Translations under genes and position numbers: made by a program
The notes under the pieces: generated by a model
Database searches by the model: none
The model's input: the letters and a program-made list of their open reading frames with translations, nothing else
Told to the model about the DNA's origin: nothing
Shown: positions 57,265 through 64,000 of the stretch, in pieces
How positions within the stretch are numbered: the first letter of the stretch is position 1
Layout of the letters: the number at the start of each line of letters is the position of its first letter
NCBI GenBank assembly: GCA_030737835.1
Contig: CM060855.1
Location: forward strand, 1,721,032-1,785,031
From: Acorus gramineus
Taxonomy: Eukaryota > Streptophyta > Magnoliopsida > Acorales > Acoraceae
Reading direction: 5' to 3'
Length of the DNA: 64,000 bases

Positions 57265-58487
57265 GAGCAAGGTTTGGAATCAAGCATATTTGCCCTTCTC
57301 AATAGATCAATTGTATACGTAGTCTGGGTAAGAAGTAAATTTGAGGAGGTGCGGGTAGCTTCAATGCCTAAAAAGAAATGTAAATCACCCAAGTCTTTCA
57401 TGGCAAATTTAGTGCTAAGACGAGAGACAAAGTGATCTATCTCCACGGTATTGTTGCCTGTGAAAATAATGTCATCCACAGATAAAAGAAGGACCAAAAT
57501 CACTGTAGAGGAATGAAAAGTGAACATAGATGCATCGGTAGTACTGCGATGAAACCCTTCACTTAGAAGAAAAGAACTGAAATTGTGAAACCAAGCTCGA
57601 GGAGTTTGTTTAAGTCCATAAATGGCTTTATGCAAGAGGCACACATGGTGAGGTCGAGTGGTGTCACCAAATCTAGGGGGTTGTTCCATATAAACCTCAT
57701 CAGATAGTTCTCCACGTAAGAATGCATTCTTGACATCTAATTGTCAAATTGGCCATCCAGGAGAAATAGCTATGGTGAGGACAACACTTATAATCGGTGG
57801 CTTGACAACTGGACTAAAGGTTTCAGAAAAGTCAATACCATGTTGTTGATGAAATCCTTTAGCAACTAGTCGAGCTTTATAGCGTTCAATTGGATCCATC
57901 CAATCATTGTTTAATATGATATATCCAACGACAACCAACCACATTCATGGAAGAAGAACGAGGAACAAGAGACCAAGTTTGTGTCTGAATGAGAGCATTG
58001 TACTCATCATGCATGGCAGCCACAGCTTATTTGTATGTAGTTGGTTCAATAGAGGAGACAAGGTGTGAGTGGAAAACCATAGGAAGTGGATGTCAAGAGG
58101 CAAAATGAGACCAAACTTTAGATTTACGAGTGCCATCCTTATGCCGGGTGATCATGTGGTGACGAGGTGGAGGTGGAGGTGGTGGTGGTGGTGGTTGAAA
58201 AGAGGAAGAGTTTGTGGGTGTAAGGGATGGATCAGATTGAGAGTGAGTCATAGGAGTGGAAGAAGTGGAGATATTTTCATTGATGAAAGTGGTTTGGGGT
58301 ACTGGAGAACTAGGAAAGGTGAATTGTATTGGTAGAGTAACAGTGGATGGCAAAGTAGGAGGGGGGTTAGAATGTCAATCTGTAAAAGGAAAAAATTTCT
58401 CATCAAATACCACATGGCGAGATAAATACACCCGTCCAGTCCGAGGGTCAATGCACCGGTATCTTTTATATGTGTCAATCTGATCCA
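57265..58487 (-). pseudogene. pol: Copia pol, 5' segment: integrase end and reverse transcriptase
   Basis: Minus strand. 58487-58380: YRCIDPRTGRVYLSRHVVFD, the motif after copia integrase. A polyproline stretch and HHMITRHKDGTRKSKVW follow, the usual entry to reverse transcriptase. Then ERYKARLVAKGFHQQHGIDF, ETFSPVVKPP, KAIYGLKQTPRAWF, and the active-site block as LLSVDDIIFTGN (usually YVDD). Reading ends at LLRRANMLDSKPC at the LTR. Several breaks: stops near 58373, 58090 and 57740 and a frameshift near 57920. Confidence 0.88.
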
Positions 58488-58978
58488 TCCCACAATTTCT
58501 ATTGCACTGACGTCAATCATCATAACATACCATCTTTGAAAAAATTTATAAAATTTATCCGCAATGATTTCAGGAAGCAAGAGATGTGTATTTTGATAAT
58601 TCAATCACAACATTATGTGTTTGATACACCTCGTCATCTAGATTTTAAGAATGTGTCTGCTATTTCTGATTTATATCAAAGATTAGTTGAAACAAGAAAG
58701 TCATAGGTTTATACTTTGATTGATAGATTGATTCGTCTTGTGTTGACTCATCTTATTTCTATGGTAACTATTAAACACGCATTTTCAGCTATAAAGCTTG
58801 CTAAAACAGCACTGCACACAAAAATGGATGATGATTTTATTGCAGATTCTATGATTGTCTACATTGAAAAGAGTTTGCTGAAAATATTGACTCAAATTCG
58901 TAACAGATGTTTTTTATTCTTTAAAGGATTGTTAGGCACAACTTCAGTATTGTATTTTCTAGAGAAAAAAATTTAATC
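58488..58978 (+). pseudogene. hAT transposase C-terminus with dimerisation domain
   Basis: In one frame: HNIPSLKKFIKFIRNDF, KQEMCIL, QSQHYVFDTPRHLDFKNVSA, ISDLYQRLVETRKS, a TAG at 58704, then LIDRLIRLVLTHL and KHAFSAIKLAKTALHTKMDD followed by ADSMIVYIEK. This is the hAT dimerisation region found in plant TTF-type zinc-finger transposases. The N-terminal and catalytic parts are missing in the window; its first 126 bp are also present at 53631-53757. The frame ends with a stop at 58976. Confidence 0.85.
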
Positions 58979-59860
58979 TTTTGTTTAATTTTGAATTTTT
59001 ATTTATTTAGTCAAAGTTAATTAGAAATGACTTATAAACTCGTTTAATTTATATTAAATTTAAATTGTTTTAAAGTATTCTTACACTTATTCTTTTTTAC
59101 ATGGTCTCATATACTTCATTAGCCTAGATCATTCACTCATTGTAACAAAATATACTATGTTGTAAATGTTTCACATTTTTTTTAAATAATACCATTTAAT
59201 TCATTGAATTATATATACTTCATCTTTAAAAAAATACATACCTCAATGAAATATACATATTTTAAAAATAAAAATAAAAATATGCGGTCACTTTTGCTTG
59301 CTAAATATGTTTTGAAATTATTTTGAACTATATATACTTACATAATGAGGTAAATATTATCACAAAAAGTGCACTTCATACTTGAATGAATTAAATGCAT
59401 ACATTTATATACTTTTTATAATAAAATATATACTTTATTAGAAATTTCATAAAATCCATCGCATCAAATGAAGTGATATCTCCTGATCTACATAAATGTA
59501 TGCAAAAGTCTCCGAGTGTATCAACACTCCATGCACTATCTAGTACTTCGTATATCAAGTGATCGGATTGACATATATAACCACACATGAAAGTATGCAT
59601 AGCAACATTTTGATGTTTTAATGTACACAGTGCAAATGAGAAGATCGAAAAAATTTCCCCAAAAATTTAATATTGCCATTACTAATGCCAACAAAACAAA
59701 TCCCTAAATTAACGAATTTTTTTCCTCATAAAGGTAAATTTATTACAAATAAATTTATGCAAATAATAAAACACAAAAATATATCCCACCAAAATTTTAC
59801 TAGATTTTATATATGTTGAACACTCCTTCACCTGGGCGGTAGAGTTTTGAAATTGGGCAT
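58979..59860. other. Intergenic, AT-rich
   Basis: Contains ATATACTTCATTAG/GAGGTATATA phrases shared with 50100-50300 and 12330-12420, a diffuse repeat family whose ends could not be fixed. Confidence 0.5.
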
Positions 59861-59867
59861 TTCTACA

Positions 59868-60135
59868 CTCAATTTTTTTTACAGTACTCTAAAATACAAT
59901 CTTATATATACCTCATTAGACATCTAGTGAAACATATATCTAATCAAGCAATGTATATATCTCATTAATTTTTTTTATACACTTACTAAAAATTGGTTCA
60001 TTCAATTCGAAATAGAGTGATATACACTTTTTATTAAGAATATACATCGTTAGATGATGTTTATTATTTATAAAATATCTTAAAATATGTGTGATATGAA
60101 TTTTGGTTGTTAAAAATGACCGAGTCTAATATTTT
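59868..60135 (+). mobile_element. Small TE-like repeat (TTTACACTCA...TCTAATATTTTC ends)
   Basis: Matches 7988-8153 in order and ends (TTTTTTTACAGT early, TTGTTAAAAATGACCGAGTC late) and, reversed, 63903-64000. Ends are complementary: ACACTCA-like left, TGAGTCTAA-like right. No coding sequence. Confidence 0.5.
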
Positions 60136-60293
60136 CTTTTCAAATTAATTCCCACACATTTTACGTGCAAAAAAATCCCAACAAAAAGAAGAAAAATGAA
60201 TGATAGGAGATGATTCGGGAGTTTGAAACCCAAGCACGTTTTTTAGCCGCATCACCACAATATTGTTTGTACTTGGTAATAATAAATTATTAA

Positions 60294-60731
60294 GCCCCCA
60301 TTTGAATAGGGAATTAAATTATTCTAAGATTTGTGACTATTCTAATATAAATAATAAAGATTAAATAATTTTTTATTTGGTTGTGTTTTTAATTATTCTC
60401 GTTAGAAAACATAATAATAATTTTGTTGTTGTTTGGATAAAATGTGAATAAGGTGTGGATAAAGATTTATAAAATGTGAAAAATTTGATTTGATAGTTAA
60501 ATTATAAGAGGTGATGACAACTGATTTAACAGTGGACCCACATATTCTTTTGGATTGAATAATCTGAAATAACTTAATTCCAAGTATTAGCTATAATTCA
60601 TATACCACTTTAAACTAGTTAATTCTGACATACAAATCCTCATTTATTTTAGCTTTCCAAACATCCATTTTAAGGTTATTTCGATTGATTTCCATTTTTT
60701 CTAGGCCCCTATTTTTGAATCAAACAGGGGC
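60294..60731 (+). mobile_element. MITE family M1, third full copy
   Basis: 438 bp, ends GCCCCCATTTGA and TCAAACAGGGGC, TAA duplication at 60291-60293 and 60732-60734. Internal AAACATAATAATAA and GAGGTGATGACA phrases as in 5716-6130 and 45685-46126. Confidence 0.85.
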
Positions 60732-60734
60732 TAA

Positions 60735-61700
60735 GAGTCAGTAATCCTTGAGGGAGGCCGGATTTGAAACCTTTGGAGGAATCCCTACGACAATATTACG
60801 CTCGCACAAAGGTCAAAATGTTAAATGGTGTGCACAATATTTGCCTTGATAATAATCCCCAACCCTTTTTTTATTTTTTTTAAGTATATATTCGTCTAAT
60901 GAAATACATGCTATTATGAAAAGCGAAGTATATACATACTTAAACCAATACATATTTTTATTTTTAAGTCCTTGTAAACTATGTTATTTAGTGACCAATC
61001 CCTACCTTCTTTATATTTCTTTTTAAGTCCCAAACTTATATTTCATTATCAGTCCGTGTGTCAGATGTTTGTATGAATACCGTTAGTTTATGAAATGAGA
61101 TTTTTATTTTTAAGTCCTTGTAAACTATGTCATTTAGTGATAAGTCTCTCCCTTCTTCATTATTTTTTAAGTCCTCAGCTTAAAAAGCGTTTTTTATTAG
61201 TCACTGGATGATTTTGTAAGTATTTTGATATTTAAAACTTATATACAAATATTTTTTGAAATATAAAAAAAATTTGCATTTGCATAATTAAGTGTTAAGT
61301 GACAATTTTAGTGTTGTTCAACACTGCACATGCCTACCTAGTCGAGATTGCATCTCTTATAGTCATAGCTGTCTAATTATGATTGATTATATAAGAAGAA
61401 GAAGAAGAATAGCATAATTTACGGGGAGTTCAAAATAAAAATGTTCGAGGGTAGTTTAGGAATTCCAACTACCTATCAATCCAAACAAAGAGACATTTGA
61501 CGGAGGGAGGGACTAAAAATGAAATAGGGTTTGAAGTTGGAAATTTAAAAAAAAAATATGAAAAAAGAAAAGGATTGATAACTAAATATCATAATTTACA
61601 TGGACTTTAAAATAAAATACCTTTTTATTTTTATATATATAAAAAAAAAAACAATAATTGAGCGTACATTGTATGCATTAGTGGGTTAGTGATAAATACG
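60735..61700. repeat. AAGTCCTTGTAAACTATG repeat copies, direct and inverted
   Basis: TTTTTAAGTCCTTGTAAACTATG occurs at about 60960 and 61105 in direct order and its diverged reverse complement (ATAATTTACATGGACTT) near 61590. The pair 61090/61625 could form a hairpin. Same family as the foldback at 52471-52757. Confidence 0.6.
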
Positions 61701-61938
61701 CACTACTAGCGGAGTCAGATGGTTTCTCGGAGTTTTATGGTGAGTTATGAAAGCCACCGCACGTTTAATCTCAATTTCAATAAACGGCTTGATCAATGCT
61801 TCAGCCAACTCACCCAGCTGGGCTTTGTCAAACGAGTGCGGTTACACCCAGTTTTTTTTTTTTTTCAGCCTAATTCAAATCATGAGTCAATAAAAAATTA
61901 ATAAAACATATACTCATATTAATGAGATATATGCGTTG

Positions 61939-62440
61939 ATAAAAATTTTTAACATTTTTCATAAATGCATCTATGCAATTTGTTGGAGCATATGTTTTAT
62001 TTTTTTATAAAAGCATGTAATTTATTAGATGAGGTATAATATTTTAAAAAAAAATTCAAAACATGCGTAGATTGAAATTGGAGCTGAAAATAGGGTTGTA
62101 TGTAATGTTATCCTTGTTAAGCGGGTAGTGGACTATGAGTGTGAGAGGGTAGGAGAAAATTTTTCAATAGCTTGTGTGGGCTTTGGTTACATGGGCTTTG
62201 ATCCCATAGTGGTAGGGTGTTGTTACACCCACATCCATTTCTAGCCCTACGCATATGCTCACGTTAACAAAGCATATGCTGCAAAAAAAATTTACATTTT
62301 TTATAAATGCATCCATACAATTCATTGGAGTATATGCTTCATTTTTTATAAAAACATGTATCTCATTAGATGATGTATACTATTTTTAAAAAATTCAAAA
62401 CACATGTAGACTGGAAATGAGGTTGGATGTAACATTATCC
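61939..62440 (+). repeat. Two-copy direct repeat of ~170 bp
   Basis: 61939-62110 and 62285-62440 share TTTTATAAATGCATC, CATATG(T/C)TT and GTA(A/T)CATTATCC phrases. The intervening DNA has GGTTACACCCA and GTTGTTACACCCAC, suggesting two tandem insertions of one small element. Confidence 0.6.
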
Positions 62441-63065
62441 ATGGTGATAAGTGGATGGGCATGTAATAAGAGAGTCTTTGATTGCACCCGCATTCTTAGG
62501 TGTACACCCATATTGGGTTGTGTTATAATAAAATCCTTTGCACACTCCCTTATTTATTTTCTAGAACCAGTTCGACACTTTTATCGTTGAGGTAACCAAT
62601 TATTGTCGACTCAAGAGGTGTTGATAGTCAAACAATGAAAGCATGAGTTTTGTATAGTGGTTTTGACATTACATTCGACACCATTCATGGTGACACTCTT
62701 TGCATCAGTCGACATATTTGTTACAGACCACCCAGATTTTTTATTGTTTTTCTAGGTGTGCTAACAAATGTTATGTTGACGAATTAGCTCTAATTTGAAA
62801 GTATCAATGTCGATACTAGCAACAAAACGTCAAGGATCATTTTTTTCTAGAGCTCCAGACATTAAAACAGTGAAACAATGTCCTATCTAGCTATTGACCT
62901 GTGTCATGTAACTTTGAATGTCTGAAATATTGAAATGTACAACATTGAAAATTTAAAACATTGAAATGTTCAACCATTGTCAAATTTGAAACCAATACAT
63001 ACAATTTGGGAAACATTCAAACACAATACAAATAAAAAAATTTTAAAAAAATTATAAAGTCGGAC
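62441..63065. other. Intergenic, no recognised feature
   Basis: Mixed AT-rich DNA; repeated AACATTGAAA phrases at 62925-62965. No gene. Confidence 0.55.
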
Positions 63066-63069
63066 AAAT

Positions 63070-63450
63070 CAATCTAAGCATCGACAATAGGCCGGGACAG
63101 CCCTGCCCGTGAAAAACAAGCCCAAGCCTAGCCCAAGCCCACAAGGTTTTCTGGCCAGTGGGCCCAAGCCGAGTTGGCCCGTCAGAAAAAAAAAACCTAA
63201 CTCACAGCCTGCCCGTCGACGGACCTGTAGGCCTGTTAAATAAAAATAAAAAAAGTTCAGAAGGAATAGGAACTGCCCCCTATTTTTAAAAAATACCGGG
63301 TCCTCCAATGGGTCTACGAGTTGGGCCTGTTTGTGGGCCTATGGGCCAGGTCGAACGGGCCCAATTCAGGTTGGCTTGTGGGCTGGGTCAAGTTTTGGCC
63401 TATAGGCCCAGGATGCGCGAGCCTAGTTTTTTGGCCTCGAGCCCAATAAT
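63070..63450. other. GGGCCCA/TGGGCC-rich segment
   Basis: Many GCCCAAGCC and TGGGCCT phrases in opposite orientation on the two sides of 63260, i.e. a loosely inverted, low-complexity segment. GGCCCA sites are also TCP-factor binding motifs in plants, but no gene starts here. The minus-strand frame at 63308-63069 is not credible. Confidence 0.4.
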
Positions 63451-63902
63451 AACCCCTAAATCAAGCACAAACACAAAAAAATGAGTTATATAATATCAAT
63501 TCTTATCTTTTAAGAAGACAAGAGAGGTCAGCCAAGAGAGATTGTGAAAGAGATGATGATTGTGAGGAGATGTTGACAAAGAGGGAGAACACAGGATGAC
63601 ACAATAGTCAACAGTTAGGCAGAGGATCGTATTGAACTAATGTCGACGGCGATCAGGAGTGTGGGGTGGATGAGTGTTGATGGCGAGACCGTGAAAGGGA
63701 GCGGTTTGAGAGAGCTAGGGTTTTTGATGTTTTGATATTCAAAATATTTTGCTGGGTGTGCACATAAACACAAAGTAAAGTTTAAAAATAATAGGGGTGT
63801 TTAAAGAAGTTTAAAATTTTTGTTAGGTGTGCGAAAATTGGGGTATGCATCTGAAAATGGAAGGGTGCAATTAAAGGCACCTTCTTAATAAATAGAGGGA
63901 AA
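63451..63902. other. Intergenic, no recognised feature
   Basis: Purine-rich at 63520-63720 (GAGAG, GATGATG) without a convincing frame; AT-rich afterwards. Confidence 0.5.
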
Positions 63903-64000
63903 ATGTTAGACTCGGTTATTTTTATTATACAAAACTCATACTACACATATTTTTATTATTTTTAAATAGTAAACATCATCTAATGAGGTATATGCTCTGA
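63903..64000 (-). mobile_element. Partial copy of the TCTAACATTTTC-ended repeat, cut by window end
   Basis: GAAAATGTTAGACTCGGTT on the plus strand is the reverse of the right end of 7988-8153 and 59868-60135, followed by CATCATCTAATGAGG. It runs off the window. Confidence 0.5.

Larger units (their letters stand above)
53778..58487 (-). mobile_element. Ty1/copia element, 5'-truncated, with a nested LTR
   Basis: Minus strand, 3' part only: from the end of integrase (58487) through reverse transcriptase and RNase H to the 3' LTR (about 53951-53778, ending GCAAAACA). Gag, protease and the integrase core are absent. Its coding region is split by LTR L1 copy 3 (54587-57264), and it lies within a hAT transposase remnant that is duplicated at its edges. 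Confidence 0.85.

Noticed and set aside
58069..58335. 88-residue plus-strand ORF with Trp run
   Set aside because: Antisense of the polyproline linker in copia pol.
63069..63308. 79-residue minus-strand ORF with GLGLGL
   Set aside because: Arises from GCCCAAGCC repeats; no conserved domain.

Overview
The window looks like AT-rich nuclear DNA of a flowering plant, most likely a eudicot: genes are split by GT-AG introns, a plant-only cellulose synthase-like gene and a plant bHLH regulator are present, and most of the rest is plant-type retrotransposons and MITEs. The species cannot be named from the sequence.

Two host genes can be supported. (1) 142-9994, plus strand: the 3' seven exons (554 codons) of a cellulose synthase-like gene of the CSLB/CSLH clade; its first ~200 codons lie before the window. 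Its third intron is swollen to 5.4 kb by a degenerate repeat array and a MITE. (2) 45204-41696, minus strand: a complete three-exon, 318-residue bHLH gene of the bHLH95/ZHOUPI type, with a Mutator-like MITE in its second intron.

Between them, 12448-38225 is a nested block of dead retroelements. The base is a Tat-lineage Ty3/gypsy element (5' LTR 12448-13721, gag with nine stop codons 14165-16684, a 78-bp tandem array where most of pol should be, an integrase tail at 17604-17897, a spliced antisense gene with a plant mobile domain at 26935-23302, and a 3' LTR stump at 30772-30878). Two copies of a ~3-kb LTR beginning TGTCACGCCCC are nested in it, one 5'-truncated and flanked by a 58-bp direct duplication, one a clean solo LTR with a 5-bp target duplication. 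Then come a second gypsy gag fragment with an LTR-like tail (30881-32310) and a minus-strand L1-type LINE (38225-32325) whose ORF1 is split by another solo LTR (35036-37480). Fragments homologous to the CSL gene lie on both sides of this block (exon 6 at 12063-12268; the downstream flank at 38235-38680), so the block seems to have landed in a decayed tandem duplicate of the CSL gene.

The right part (45.7-64 kb) has no intact gene. It holds a hAT transposase remnant (53631-53757 and 58488-58978) split by a 5'-truncated Ty1/copia element on the minus strand, itself split by a third copy of the TGTCACGCCCC LTR (54587-57264), plus several MITE families with TAA/TTA target duplications and a ~290-bp foldback.

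The two most unusual signals are the long target duplications (58 bp and ~127 bp) around two 5'-truncated, 3'-intact LTR-element fragments, and the striking excess of CAG-to-TAG nonsense changes in the Tat element, which points to decay driven by CHG methylation.
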